Origin: Fibrobacter sp.
GTDB taxonomy: Bacteria; Fibrobacterota; Chitinivibrionia; Chitinivibrionales; Chitinispirillaceae
DNA length: 64,000 bases
Reading direction: 5' to 3'
Assembly (NCBI GenBank): GCA_012523595.1
Contig: JAAYIG010000076.1
Location: 1 to 64,000 of the forward strand
Shown one piece after another: positions 47,428 to 56,487 of this stretch (positions within the stretch are counted from its first letter, which is position 1; each line of letters opens with the position of its first letter). Made by a program: the position numbers and the translations under genes. The notes under the pieces were generated by a model that was given only the letters and a program-made list of their open reading frames with translations, was not told where the DNA came from and ran no database searches.

Positions 47428-48189
47428 TTACACACTCACCCCAAAGAATCTCCCGAAATTCTCCTCCAGAATCTCCATCAATTTTTTACTTGTCACTCCC
47501 CTGATTTCCGCTATTTTTTCACCGGTATAACGCACCAGGCCGGGTCTGTTTCTTTTTCCCCTGAATGGAACAGGTGCGAGGTAGGGGGTATCCGTCTCGA
47601 TAAACAGACGATCACCAGGGACAAGCGGAACAAGGTCTGTAAGAGGCGAGTTTTTAAATGTTACGATACCCGAAAATGAAATGCAGTATCCGGCTTCGAT
47701 AATCTTCAGCAGTGAATCGCGGCTTCCTGTAAAGCAATGGAACAGGACTTTTTTGATTCCCAGTTCCATGCAGATCTCCAAAGCCTCGATTTCAGCACCG
47801 CGTGAGTGAATAACCGCAGGTTTGTCAATTTCACGCGCAATGGTAAGCTGCTTTTTGAAAACCGGGATCTGTTTTTGAAGTGGAGGATAAGAGGGGTTGG
47901 TGTTGTCAATACCGATTTCACCGACTGCTATGATTCCCGGATTGTCCAGCAATGCACAGAGCTCTGTTTCCCAGTTCTCATCAAGCGATTCCACATCAAA
48001 AGGGGAGATTCCCACTGCTCCGTAAATTTCCTTGAATGAGGAGCACTGGGAGATCACCTTTTGGGCAGTCTGTAAACTGGTGGCCGTGGAAAGAACGCAG
48101 GAAACAGACTCCCTCCGGGCCTCCGCAAGCAGTTCTTCAACCTCTCTCTCATCAAAATCGTAGAGATGAGCGTGGGAGTCTATCCACAT
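47428..48189 (-). CDS. tatD: TatD family metal-dependent deoxyribonuclease
   Basis: The 253-residue TIM-barrel hydrolase has DSHAHL at the start, GEIGID, HCFTGS, and ETDTPYLAP followed by FRGKRNRP, all metal-binding or family motifs of TatD/YcfH nucleases. It starts two bases after the rodZ-like gene and ends convergently with the GNAT gene. Confidence 0.93.
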   Translation of the reverse strand: MWIDSHAHLYDFDEREVEELLAEARRESVSCVLSTATSLQTAQKVISQCSSFKEIYGAVGISPFDVESLDENWETELCALLDNPGIIAVGEIGIDNTNPSYPPLQKQIPVFKKQLTIAREIDKPAVIHSRGAEIEALEICMELGIKKVLFHCFTGSRDSLLKIIEAGYCISFSGIVTFKNSPLTDLVPLVPGDRLFIETDTPYLAPVPFRGKRNRPGLVRYTGEKIAEIRGVTSKKLMEILEENFGRFFGVSV

Positions 48190-48191
48190 GG

Positions 48192-49082
48192 TCAGAGACG
48201 GTCTTTAAAAGTGGTGTTCCATCTGGTGGTAGACCAGGGTATTGGTTTACCCAATTTATTCAGTTTGAAAATCACCATGTTTTTCCCTTTGACCTGCAGT
48301 TCATTGCCGTTGAAAACGTACTTTACTTTGGTGTTGTTGGCGACCTGGACATTGAGACTGTCGCGGGCATAAAACTCCCTTATGTCGCCATTATAGATAA
48401 TATTTTTCCATGATTTTCCATCCGAGAAGACCTGAACCGACACTGAATCACCTGTAACTGTGATCGTCAGACGCATCATTCCAGTGTCAACTGCTGCTAC
48501 CGCAGATGTGTCCACTGCTACCTGACTGTCTGATGGCTGTACGGGGGCACCGGAAAAAAGACTGTCATCAAGAATTGAATCGTTTACCACTGTTCCTGAT
48601 GCAGTGGTGGTTGCAGAATCTGTGGAAAAGGAAGAATCCGGAAATGAAATCCATCCCTTCTTATTCGCAAAGAAGCTGAAAGCACCAAGGAGCACAATCA
48701 GGATCACCGCGATAATAAGCATCGGGCTTCTGTTTTCCTCTTTCTCTCTCATCGAAACCTGAATTTTGTTCGATGGATCGCAGCCGTACTGGTCAATGCT
48801 CATACCGCGTTCCATGTAGAATTTCTTGAGAATCTCATCAGGATCCAATGAGAGGTACTTGGCTAATGATCTCAGATAAACCCGCACGTAGGGATCCGCG
48901 GGAAGTGACTCATACTCACTCGCTTCCAGAGATTTGATGTAATTAACATTCAGCTTGAGATCTTTGGCGATCGTCTCGATTGTGATACGACGGTTGATCC
49001 GTTCTTTCCTGAGGATATCTCCTGCCCTTTCACCTGAGTTCTCCGGCGGGTTGGTGAGATCCTTCTGATTATTCTCTGACAT
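48192..49082 (-). CDS. RodZ-like helix-turn-helix membrane protein
   Basis: The 296-residue protein has an N-terminal Xre-type HTH of the HTH_25 kind (GDILRKERINRRITIETIAKDL, in parts; SLEASEYESLPADPYVRVYLR), one membrane helix (MLIIAVILIVLLGAFSFF) and a periplasmic DUF4115 domain preceded by a Ser/Thr/Ala-rich linker. RodZ links MreB filaments to cell-wall synthesis. It overlaps the end of maf by 14 bases. Confidence 0.85.
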   Translation of the reverse strand: MSENNQKDLTNPPENSGERAGDILRKERINRRITIETIAKDLKLNVNYIKSLEASEYESLPADPYVRVYLRSLAKYLSLDPDEILKKFYMERGMSIDQYGCDPSNKIQVSMREKEENRSPMLIIAVILIVLLGAFSFFANKKGWISFPDSSFSTDSATTTASGTVVNDSILDDSLFSGAPVQPSDSQVAVDTSAVAAVDTGMMRLTITVTGDSVSVQVFSDGKSWKNIIYNGDIREFYARDSLNVQVANNTKVKYVFNGNELQVKGKNMVIFKLNKLGKPIPWSTTRWNTTFKDRL

Positions 49083-49689
49083 CTGCGGATTCCTTTCGCA
49101 CGTTGAATTCCTTGAATAGAGATATTGTGTTACTTACCGGAAGGCCAACTACGTTGTAATAGCAGCCCTCAATCCTATCAACAAATATAAGTGCTTTTCC
49201 CTGAATAGCGTAAGCACCAGCTTTGTCCCTGTATTCATCATTGCTTAAATATGCATCGATCTCCTCATCACCTATTTCCCTGAAAAATACCTTTGTGGAA
49301 GAAAAACCGCTTTCGAAAAAGCCGGTCTCCTCACATCGAAGGGCAATACCGGTGATCACTTCGTGAGATCTTCCGGAGAGACCTTTTAACATCCTGAAAG
49401 CATCCTGACGGTCGCGGGGTTTCCCAAGAACCTCCCGGTCTTTCACTACAATTGTGTCTGCTCCAAGAACAAGGGACTCCGGATAATTACCTGAGACTAT
49501 GCCGGCTTTCAGGGAGGCAAGCTTCTGAACAGATCCTTCCAGATTCGTTGGTTCAATGTATTGCCGCTCCTCGATTGTAGGCGGTGGTATTGTCTCAAAT
49601 GAAAAACCCATTTGTAAGAGTATCTGTTGCCGTCGAGGTGAGCCGGATGCCAGAATTATCCTTCTGCCGGGGTTCTGCCATTTTATCAT
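49069..49689 (-). CDS. maf: Maf-type nucleotide pyrophosphatase
   Basis: Hydrolyses non-canonical or modified nucleoside triphosphates. The 206-residue protein has LASGSPRRQQIL near the start, LGADTIVV and GKPRDRQDA, and YAIQGKALIFVDRI, all typical. The first gene of the maf-rodZ-tatD unit; it diverges from the monophosphatase gene. Confidence 0.93.
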   Translation of the reverse strand: MIKWQNPGRRIILASGSPRRQQILLQMGFSFETIPPPTIEERQYIEPTNLEGSVQKLASLKAGIVSGNYPESLVLGADTIVVKDREVLGKPRDRQDAFRMLKGLSGRSHEVITGIALRCEETGFFESGFSSTKVFFREIGDEEIDAYLSNDEYRDKAGAYAIQGKALIFVDRIEGCYYNVVGLPVSNTISLFKEFNVRKESADVRE

Positions 49690-49795
49690 AATCTATAAAT
49701 ACCCGGTGGGGGCAAAATCTGTTGTGAATATGAAATATACCATAGGGGAGAGAAAAATGGAAAAGACAAAAGAAATCGGTGGCATAAGGCGGCAT

Positions 49796-49938
49796 AGCGG
49801 CGGCATAAATGCCACCGCTAGCCAGGTTAAGCCCGTTGAAACGGGCTTTTAAGAAAACAAAATCCCATTGCCGCGATTTTTCTCACCCCGGTTTACCGGG
49901 GTTTTCTTTTCATGGCGTTGGCATTTAATGCCGACGCC
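49796..49938. repeat. Cluster of hairpins between divergent maf and monophosphatase genes
   Basis: Four hairpins lie in the 292-base gap: 49796-49806 with 49809-49819 (one mismatch, two-base loop), 49829-49836 with 49841-49848, 49885-49891 with 49896-49902, and 49914-49924 with 49928-49938. The outer two share GGCAT/ATGCC cores. No gene was found here. Confidence 0.7.
49885..49910 (+). terminator. Terminator-like hairpin before the monophosphatase gene
   Basis: ACCCCGG and CCGGGGT form a 7-bp stem with loop TTTA, followed by TTTTCTTTT. It has the look of a rho-independent terminator on the plus strand although no plus-strand gene ends upstream. It may attenuate leader transcription or end an unseen RNA. 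Confidence 0.6.
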
Positions 49939-49981
49939 ACCGATGCCACCAATGTCGTTTCGCCGGAATTATTTTGGTTCA

Positions 49982-50785
49982 ATGCAAAATATAACCAGAG
50001 TAATAATAGAGACCGCAAAAGAAGCCGGAAAGCTGATTTTTTCTCTCGTGGGGAAAACCCACTCCAGGAAAAAGGGTGCAAGCTATAACCTTGTTACCCA
50101 GGCCGATATGAATGCAGAGGAGATAATCCTGCGCCGCCTTAAAGATGCTTATCCCGATATCGAGGTACTCAGCGAGGAGACCCATTCCAGGCAAAGCACA
50201 GATACAGAAAAACTCTGGATTATCGATCCGCTCGATGGCACGAACAATTTCGCACATACTATTCCTCAATATTCCGTTTCAATAGCTTATGCCGAAAAAG
50301 GAGAAGTTCTCGCCGGTGCCGTTTACGATCCCTCCAGAGATGAACTGTTTTCAGCAGAAAAGGGCAGGGGGGCATTTCTAAATGGCAAACCCGTCTCTGT
50401 ATCAACTCGTAGCTCTTTACGCGATTCGATAATCGCTACCGGATTCTACTATGACCGGGGGGAGATGATGGAGAAAACACTGGGATCACTGTACAGACTG
50501 TTCAAAGCTGATATTCAGGGTATGCGGAGGATGGGGAGCGCTGCGCTTGACTTGTGCTGGACTGCCTGCGGAAGGTATGACGGGTATTTTGAGTACATGC
50601 TCTCACCATGGGATTTTGCAGCAGGATCACTTATTGTGAAGGAGGCGGGAGGGAGATACTGCGACAGGGAAGGCAACAGCAGCGGGCTTTCAGGCACAGG
50701 TGCTATCTGCAGTAACGGACTTATTCATGATGATCTTGTAAAGCTGACCAGGTACAGTGATTACCCGGTGCCAAGGTTTGATTAA
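49982..50785 (+). CDS. Inositol monophosphatase family protein
   Basis: The 267-residue product is a metal-dependent sugar/inositol phosphatase of the SuhB type: EETHS, IDPLDGTNNFAHTIP and SPWDFAAGSLIVKEAGG give the metal and substrate ligands. The start at 49982 (MQNITRVII) is chosen because a 38-residue upstream extension looks unlike the family and overlaps the hairpins. The exact substrate cannot be told. Confidence 0.9.
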   Translation: MQNITRVIIETAKEAGKLIFSLVGKTHSRKKGASYNLVTQADMNAEEIILRRLKDAYPDIEVLSEETHSRQSTDTEKLWIIDPLDGTNNFAHTIPQYSVSIAYAEKGEVLAGAVYDPSRDELFSAEKGRGAFLNGKPVSVSTRSSLRDSIIATGFYYDRGEMMEKTLGSLYRLFKADIQGMRRMGSAALDLCWTACGRYDGYFEYMLSPWDFAAGSLIVKEAGGRYCDREGNSSGLSGTGAICSNGLIHDDLVKLTRYSDYPVPRFD

Positions 50786-50948
50786 CGCTTGGCCGATGAT
50801 GCTCTTTATCGCTTAATCTCCAATAATCGCCACCTTTTTACGTAAACTAATTGCAGATGACTTTACCGGTTTTGGATATATCGGGAATGAATTTATTTTT
50901 CCTTTCTTTATTCATGTCACAATTTGATTCAGGAATCAGAGAACTCCA

Positions 50949-51881
50949 ATGATTGAAAGAAATGATTTGTGCTGGTGTGGAAGTGGGCGTAAGTATAAAA
51001 AATGCCACCTGTTTGAGGACCAGAAGGCAGAGGCTGCAAGTCGGGAAAAGCGGCAGGGGCAGCACCGCAAAAAAGGGCTTATCAAGACTCCTGCAGAGAT
51101 CGAGGGGATGCGGGCTGCAGGAAAATTCAATGGCAGTCTTATGGATTATATTCGCCCCTTTGTAAAGGCCGGTGTCAGCACCGAATATCTGAACAAACTT
51201 GTGCATAAACATACTGTAGATGCCGGTCATGTACCCGCGTGTCTTGGATATCATGGATTCCCGAAGTCACTTTGTACGTCAATAAATAACGTAGTATGCC
51301 ATGGGATTCCTTCAGAAAAAGAGATTATCAAAGATGGTGATATCATTAACATAGACCTGACCACTATAGTAGGCGGATTCTATGGTGATTCCTCTGAAAC
51401 TTTTATGATCGGCAAAGTCTCACCCGAGGCCAGACATCTGGTCGAAGTCACTGCAAGAGCAATGATTCTGGGTATCGATGCCGTAAAACCTGGAGTTCCC
51501 CTGATATCGATAGCTGAAGCAATAGAACCTTTTGTAAAATCGGAGGGGTGTTCGGTTGTAAGGCAGTACACCGGGCATGGAATAGGAAAAAAATTCCATG
51601 AGAATTTCACCGTTTATCATCATATCGATCCTGATTGCGAACCGATAATCCTGGAGCCGGGAATGACCTTTACTGTTGAGCCGATGGTTAACCTGGGTGG
51701 ATATAAGGTGACTACGGATGAAGTTGACGGATGGACAGTGAGGACAAAAGACGGTTCACTTTCCGCCCAGTTTGAGCACACTGTTCTGGTGACTGAGAGC
51801 GGGGCAGAAGTACTCACCCTTACACCATCTCAGAGAAGTGCTGGAGTAAGGCTCGAAATTGGAAATTTACAGTTTAAATAA
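50949..51881 (+). CDS. map: Type I methionine aminopeptidase with N-terminal SEC-C motif
   Basis: Removes the initiator Met from new proteins. Residues 1-20 form a SEC-C zinc motif (CWCGSGRKYKKCH), likely a ribosome or protein contact. The catalytic domain follows from about 35 with the metal ligands in NIDLTTIVGGFYGDSS, YTGHGIGKKFHE, TVEPM and QFEHTVLVT. At 310 residues it is longer than the E. coli enzyme due to the motif and linker. Confidence 0.94.
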   Translation: MIERNDLCWCGSGRKYKKCHLFEDQKAEAASREKRQGQHRKKGLIKTPAEIEGMRAAGKFNGSLMDYIRPFVKAGVSTEYLNKLVHKHTVDAGHVPACLGYHGFPKSLCTSINNVVCHGIPSEKEIIKDGDIINIDLTTIVGGFYGDSSETFMIGKVSPEARHLVEVTARAMILGIDAVKPGVPLISIAEAIEPFVKSEGCSVVRQYTGHGIGKKFHENFTVYHHIDPDCEPIILEPGMTFTVEPMVNLGGYKVTTDEVDGWTVRTKDGSLSAQFEHTVLVTESGAEVLTLTPSQRSAGVRLEIGNLQFK

Positions 51882-51938
51882 TATGATTTGACAATTCCAT
51901 AAAATGGAATATCTGAACAGGAAAAAAATACTGCATAA

Positions 51939-53093
51939 ATGATAGAAACCAGACAGATCGCAGAAAAAATAATCCTTGCAGGTCTTCAGACATCCGGGAC
52001 AGACCCTGCGCTCTTTGAGGAAGACATGCATGAGATGCAGCTTTTATGTGAAACAGCGGGCGCATCTGTTGTTGCAATCATAACTCAGAAGAGAGAAAGA
52101 CCCGAGTCTTCCACTTATCTGGGACGGGGGAAAATCGAAGAGATCCGCGCTGTCATGAAAGCCAATGATGCCAAAACGCTGATCATTGATGCGCAGCTTT
52201 CGCCTGCACAGGTCCGCAATATAGAGAAGATTGTGCAGGGAAAAGTGATCGATCGAAGCCAGTTGATTCTTGATATCTTTGCAAAACATGCACGTACAAG
52301 TGAATCGAGGATTCAGGTTGAACTTGCCCAGATGCGCACTCTTTACCCAAGATTGACTCATGCCTGGACCCATTTCTCACAGCAGGTAGGCGGAATCGGT
52401 ACTCGTGGGCCTGGTGAGAAGCAGCTTGAAATCGACCGCCGTCTCGTACAGAAAAAAATCTCAGATCTCAAAGATAAACTGAAGAAAATCGAAAAAGCAC
52501 GTCTGACTCAGCGTAAGAGCCGTGATGAATCATTCAGGGTTACACTGGTGGGGTACACAAATGTCGGCAAGTCATCACTGCTCAATGCTCTCTGCGGAGC
52601 CGATGTTTTGGTGGAAAACAAGCTTTTCGCTACACTCGACACATCAACAAGACGTGTCTTTATTCCGGGTGCAGACAATGTTGTGATCTCTGATACAGTA
52701 GGATTTCTTCGCAAACTGCCCCATCACCTGGTGGCTTCCTTTAAAAGCACTCTGAGTGTGGTCTCTGAGGCACAACTGCTGATATTGATGTTAGATGCTT
52801 CAAGTGAATGGTCAGAACAGCAGTTGCAGACTGTGCAATCGGTACTTAAAGAACTTGGGGCGGAAAATACTCCCCGGCTGATAGTGTTCAATAAAATCGA
52901 TCTGGTAAAAGATCCCTTTGTCAGAAAGCAACTCTCAATCAAACATCCGGAAGCTATATTTATTTCAACGTACAACAAAGAGGATATAGCGACTCTGAAA
53001 GAACATATTGCACGGGCGGTAGCCAACTTTGAAAAAGAAAAACAGATCGCAGAAATCATCAAACGGAAAACCAAAAAACTGGTCCATTCCTGA
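51939..53093 (+). CDS. hflX: Ribosome-associated GTPase HflX
   Basis: A 384-residue GTPase that splits stalled ribosomes. The N-terminal domain (LGRGKIEEIR) and the glycine-rich linker IGTRGPGEKQLEIDRR are typical, then G1 GYTNVGKSS, G3 SDTVGFLRKLPHHLV and G4 NKIDL. It precedes the DUF58 gene by 24 bases. Confidence 0.95.
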   Translation: MIETRQIAEKIILAGLQTSGTDPALFEEDMHEMQLLCETAGASVVAIITQKRERPESSTYLGRGKIEEIRAVMKANDAKTLIIDAQLSPAQVRNIEKIVQGKVIDRSQLILDIFAKHARTSESRIQVELAQMRTLYPRLTHAWTHFSQQVGGIGTRGPGEKQLEIDRRLVQKKISDLKDKLKKIEKARLTQRKSRDESFRVTLVGYTNVGKSSLLNALCGADVLVENKLFATLDTSTRRVFIPGADNVVISDTVGFLRKLPHHLVASFKSTLSVVSEAQLLILMLDASSEWSEQQLQTVQSVLKELGAENTPRLIVFNKIDLVKDPFVRKQLSIKHPEAIFISTYNKEDIATLKEHIARAVANFEKEKQIAEIIKRKTKKLVHS

Positions 53094-53117
53094 CCGGGCA
53101 GAAAACGGCTTTGATAG

Positions 53118-54008
53118 ATGAAAACAGCCGCACTTGTAAACCCAAAATATCTGATACCGCTAAATCTCAATCTCAGGGCCAAAATGATAGTCGAGGGCAC
53201 TATCGCAGGGCTTCACAAGAGCCCTTATCACGGATTCTCCGCTGAATTTCTGGAATACCGGCCCTACCTTGAAGGTGAATCCACCCGGAGAATCGACTGG
53301 CGCAAGTTTGCCAAGACTGATCGTACAGTTGTAAAACTCTTCGAAGATGAGACGAATCTCTTTGCGCACATTCTGGTTGATAAGAGTGCCTCGATGGCTT
53401 TCAGCTCCAGCGGGAACATGACAAAATTTGAGTATGCCCGCACACTTGCCGCATCATTGGCGATGTTGCTGGTTAACCAGCGCGATGCTGTCGGTCTGGC
53501 GGTTTTTGATGAGCAGATCGGGACATTTCTTCCTCCAAGATCTACCAACATCCAGCTCAGGAATATCATCAATTCATTAAACTCGATTCAACCCGGTGCA
53601 GCCACACTCTGCGGAAAGGCGGTTGATACCCTTGCCCGAAGCATTAATAAACGAGGCTTGTGTGTCATAATATCCGATCTTTTCGATGAGCTGCAGGAGG
53701 TGATAAGGGGACTGAGACATCTCCGTTTCAAACGTCAGGATATAATTGTGATCTGGGTTCTAGATCCCTTCGAACTTGACTTCTCCTCAGGAGCATCCTA
53801 CCGTATCGACGATCTTGAAACCGGGCAGAGTTTAACTCTCGATGGGTATACTGCATCGAAGTACTTTTCAGAGGGGCTGGAAAAGCACCGGAGAGAGATT
53901 GAACTGGCATGTAAAGAGATGCAGATAGATTTTGAATCTGTTTCCACTGAAGAGCCATTCGGCAGATCACTCATGAGGGTGCTTGAAAAGCGGAGGCATC
54001 TTCATTGA
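53118..54008 (+). CDS. DUF58 domain protein
   Basis: The 296-residue protein has the DUF58 signature (PYLEGESTRRIDWRKFAKTD) followed by a von Willebrand A-like fold with DKSASMAFSS, a MIDAS-type D-x-S-x-S. In many genomes such genes sit with a MoxR ATPase and BatA-type proteins in a unit linked to envelope stress. Here BatA-like follows with a 4-base overlap, but no MoxR precedes it. Confidence 0.88.
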   Translation: MKTAALVNPKYLIPLNLNLRAKMIVEGTIAGLHKSPYHGFSAEFLEYRPYLEGESTRRIDWRKFAKTDRTVVKLFEDETNLFAHILVDKSASMAFSSSGNMTKFEYARTLAASLAMLLVNQRDAVGLAVFDEQIGTFLPPRSTNIQLRNIINSLNSIQPGAATLCGKAVDTLARSINKRGLCVIISDLFDELQEVIRGLRHLRFKRQDIIVIWVLDPFELDFSSGASYRIDDLETGQSLTLDGYTASKYFSEGLEKHRREIELACKEMQIDFESVSTEEPFGRSLMRVLEKRRHLH

Positions 54009-55975
54009 ATTCTTTATCATTTTTCAAACCCGAGTTTTTCTGGGCTCTGTTTGTTCTTGGCGCAATTATATTGATCCATTTCCTGAAGCGCCCCAGGACC
54101 AGAAATCTTAAGTTTTCAACACTGCGTTTTTTCCAGTCTCAGGCTATGAAGTCTTTCAAAGCCCGAAGACTCAGGAGTATTCTCCAACTGATTGTCAGAT
54201 GTGCTCTGGCAGCTCTGATAATTGCGCTTTTTGCCCGTCCCTTTGACAAAAACAATCCTCTCAGCATGATAAATGACCCGCAGGCATCGATCTTTGTTTG
54301 GATAGATCCGACTCACAGCATGGAAATGAGAACCGCAGAGAAGAGCAGCGGAGAGATTGCTGCAGAGGTGGCGGATTCATTGCGCAGGAGGCTCCCTGTT
54401 ACATCGAAATTTTATCTGTATGATCATGCTGTAAAGGAGTTTCTGCCTTCAGTTGACGAGACGGTCCGTTTCTCTTCCAGGCATGGTGACCCGGATCCCG
54501 CCAGCGCAATCAGGAAGTTAAAAACCGATGGTGCAGAACGGAAGGTGCTGCTTTTATTGAGTGATTTTCAGGGAAACACCGGTGCTGTGTTTGACAGTAT
54601 ACTCAAGGACTTACCAGATGATATAATGGCCGTTTGTGTACCGGTACTGCAGAATAAATTGTGGAATTACTCAATCAGTGATGCCAGGCAGATTCCCGGA
54701 CAGAATGCTGTATCTGTAAAGGTGTATGCCCGGGGAAAAGCACTTCAGGGCGGTAAAATCTACGCTGTCATAGATAATATGAGGACTGCACGGATCGAGG
54801 TCAGTCTGGCAGAGGATGACAGCACGGAGGTGAGAATTCCGCTTGGAAGCAGTTCAAGGCTCAATGGGGGAGAAGTCATACTGGAGACACCGGACCCGCT
54901 CTCATTTGATAATCGTACATTCTTCGCACCCGGACAGAGCTCATCATCCAGAGTACTTATAGTGGGTGACTGGAATGAAAACCAGGTCATTGCCGCTGCG
55001 TTAAAAGTGTCTGGCGGTTCGATGTGGGATGAGATAATCATGAAAAACGAGTTGGAGCTGGTATATGATGATCTTGATTCCGCTGACCTCGTCATTATTA
55101 ACAGCCTAAAGAGGCCATCGAGAGCGCTCGATGCCTTCGCGGCCAGCCATACCAGAATGAAATCTGTCATAATTTCCCTGGCTGTACAGGAGGAGATTCA
55201 GAACTGGAGTAGTGCACTGCTGTCAAAGGTATTTGCATCAGCGTCCGGGAAGCTAAGCAGCTTCCGCTCTGATACTCCGGTTCCAATGGTTCTTACAGAT
55301 ACAATTTCAGAGCTCTGGAGAGGTTTCCCGAATATCAAAAGCGAAGAGGTGGCTGTATATGGGTTCTGCAAAGGAATACCCGGGGATGTCCTGTTGAGGT
55401 TCGGAGGAGGAGCGCCCGCTGTTTCTGCCATGACCGACAAGGCGGGAAGGAAATGGGTGATTTCAGCTACACCGCTTGGAATAACAAACGAGAACAATCT
55501 GTGTGAAACCGGTTTTTTTGTTCCTTTTATCGACAGACTGGCCAGATATGCTGTTTCGGGTTTTCTTGATAATAAACAGGTCTGGATTGCAGGAGATGCG
55601 GTCAGGAACCCTTTTTACGGGGAAGGAACTTCAGCTTTGATTGTCAATTCTGATGGCGAAAGGAAAAATATCCTTCAAAACCAGCCTTTTATTAAAATCG
55701 ACAAGCCCGGGATTTACAAGATGGTTCCTTCGGGAAAACCGTCATGGAATTTTGCTGTAAACGCTGATCCTCACGAAAGCCAGATCATTTCCTCTCTTTC
55801 CAATCAAGACAACGAAAAAGTCCTGATTGTGAAAAAAGACCATCTTCTCTCTTCTGCGGATAGCAGCTTAGGGTTCTGGTATTTACCATGGGCTCTTCTA
55901 TGTCTCCTGTTGCTGGCTGAAATTCTGCTCTGGACCGGAAAAGAATCCGGTGTTGCTAAAAGAAGCTCCGAATAA
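54005..55975 (+). CDS. BatA/aerotolerance-type membrane protein with VWA-like domain
   Basis: The 656-residue protein begins with two membrane helices of the BatA N-terminal type (FFKPEFFWALFVLGAIILIHFL, split; LIVRCALAALIIALFARPF), then a VWA-like region (IDPTHSMEM in place of a full MIDAS motif), a long periplasmic part and a final membrane helix (WYLPWALLCLLLLAEILLW). Starts with TTG in TTGA overlapping the previous stop. It probably acts with the DUF58 protein at the membrane. Confidence 0.82.
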   Translation: MNSLSFFKPEFFWALFVLGAIILIHFLKRPRTRNLKFSTLRFFQSQAMKSFKARRLRSILQLIVRCALAALIIALFARPFDKNNPLSMINDPQASIFVWIDPTHSMEMRTAEKSSGEIAAEVADSLRRRLPVTSKFYLYDHAVKEFLPSVDETVRFSSRHGDPDPASAIRKLKTDGAERKVLLLLSDFQGNTGAVFDSILKDLPDDIMAVCVPVLQNKLWNYSISDARQIPGQNAVSVKVYARGKALQGGKIYAVIDNMRTARIEVSLAEDDSTEVRIPLGSSSRLNGGEVILETPDPLSFDNRTFFAPGQSSSSRVLIVGDWNENQVIAAALKVSGGSMWDEIIMKNELELVYDDLDSADLVIINSLKRPSRALDAFAASHTRMKSVIISLAVQEEIQNWSSALLSKVFASASGKLSSFRSDTPVPMVLTDTISELWRGFPNIKSEEVAVYGFCKGIPGDVLLRFGGGAPAVSAMTDKAGRKWVISATPLGITNENNLCETGFFVPFIDRLARYAVSGFLDNKQVWIAGDAVRNPFYGEGTSALIVNSDGERKNILQNQPFIKIDKPGIYKMVPSGKPSWNFAVNADPHESQIISSLSNQDNEKVLIVKKDHLLSSADSSLGFWYLPWALLCLLLLAEILLWTGKESGVAKRSSE

Positions 55976-55998
55976 TTATACTTTGTTCGGATTCGGCA

Positions 55999-56022
55999 GT
56001 ATCCGGTAAATTTACCGGATAC
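55999..56022. repeat. Perfect 24-bp palindrome after the BatA-like gene
   Basis: The 12 bases 55999-56010 are the exact reverse complement of 56011-56022. Outer words TACTTTGT (55979-55986) and ACAAAGTA (56021-56028) could pair as an alternative. It may be a terminator without a T-run or a protein site ahead of the STAS gene. Confidence 0.55.
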
Positions 56023-56116
56023 AAAGTATTGATACCGAAACCGAAGACAAACGATTGATGCTTTACAAAATGTTCCTGGTTAATGTACAGAGAACCATTT
56101 GGTTCCGGAGCTTATC

Positions 56117-56467
56117 ATGAAAATCGACATAAGTCAGCGGGGGGCTTTTCAGATTCTCAGAATTGAGGAGGATTTGAATGTTATTTCTGATCTTTCTGAA
56201 TTAAGATTTCTTATAAACGGCTATCTTCGCCAGGGGAGGCGCCATATAGCGGTTTCATTTACAAGTGCCTCATATATTTACAGCGGTGCAATAGCTGTGC
56301 TGATTGATGTATTCAAGCAGGTAAAAGAAGAAAACGGCGAACTCTGTATTCTTGAGCCGCATCCCGAAATCCTCTCGATTTTCCATGCCCTGCATCTGGA
56401 CCAGTTCCTTCCTATTTACTCCTCAGTTGATGAGCTCCCGATGATAGCTGATCCCGCAGTCAGATAA
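56117..56467 (+). CDS. STAS domain protein (anti-sigma antagonist-like)
   Basis: The 116-residue product has the STAS fold pattern: RIEEDLNV, FLINGYLRQGRRHIAVSF, then YIYSGAIAVLIDVFKQ with the Ser of the usual DS(S/T)G site kept, and a C-terminal LEPHPEILSIFHALHL helix pair. Such proteins bind anti-sigma kinases. GGAG lies before ATG 56117. Its kinase partner may be encoded in the cluster at 61-62 kb. Confidence 0.75.
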   Translation: MKIDISQRGAFQILRIEEDLNVISDLSELRFLINGYLRQGRRHIAVSFTSASYIYSGAIAVLIDVFKQVKEENGELCILEPHPEILSIFHALHLDQFLPIYSSVDELPMIADPAVR

Positions 56468-56487
56468 TCTGTCGTAGACAGCAGATT

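Noticed and set aside
49556-49852. Plus-strand frame antisense to maf running into the hairpins
   Set aside because: No ribosome site and no protein-like composition; it mirrors maf codons.
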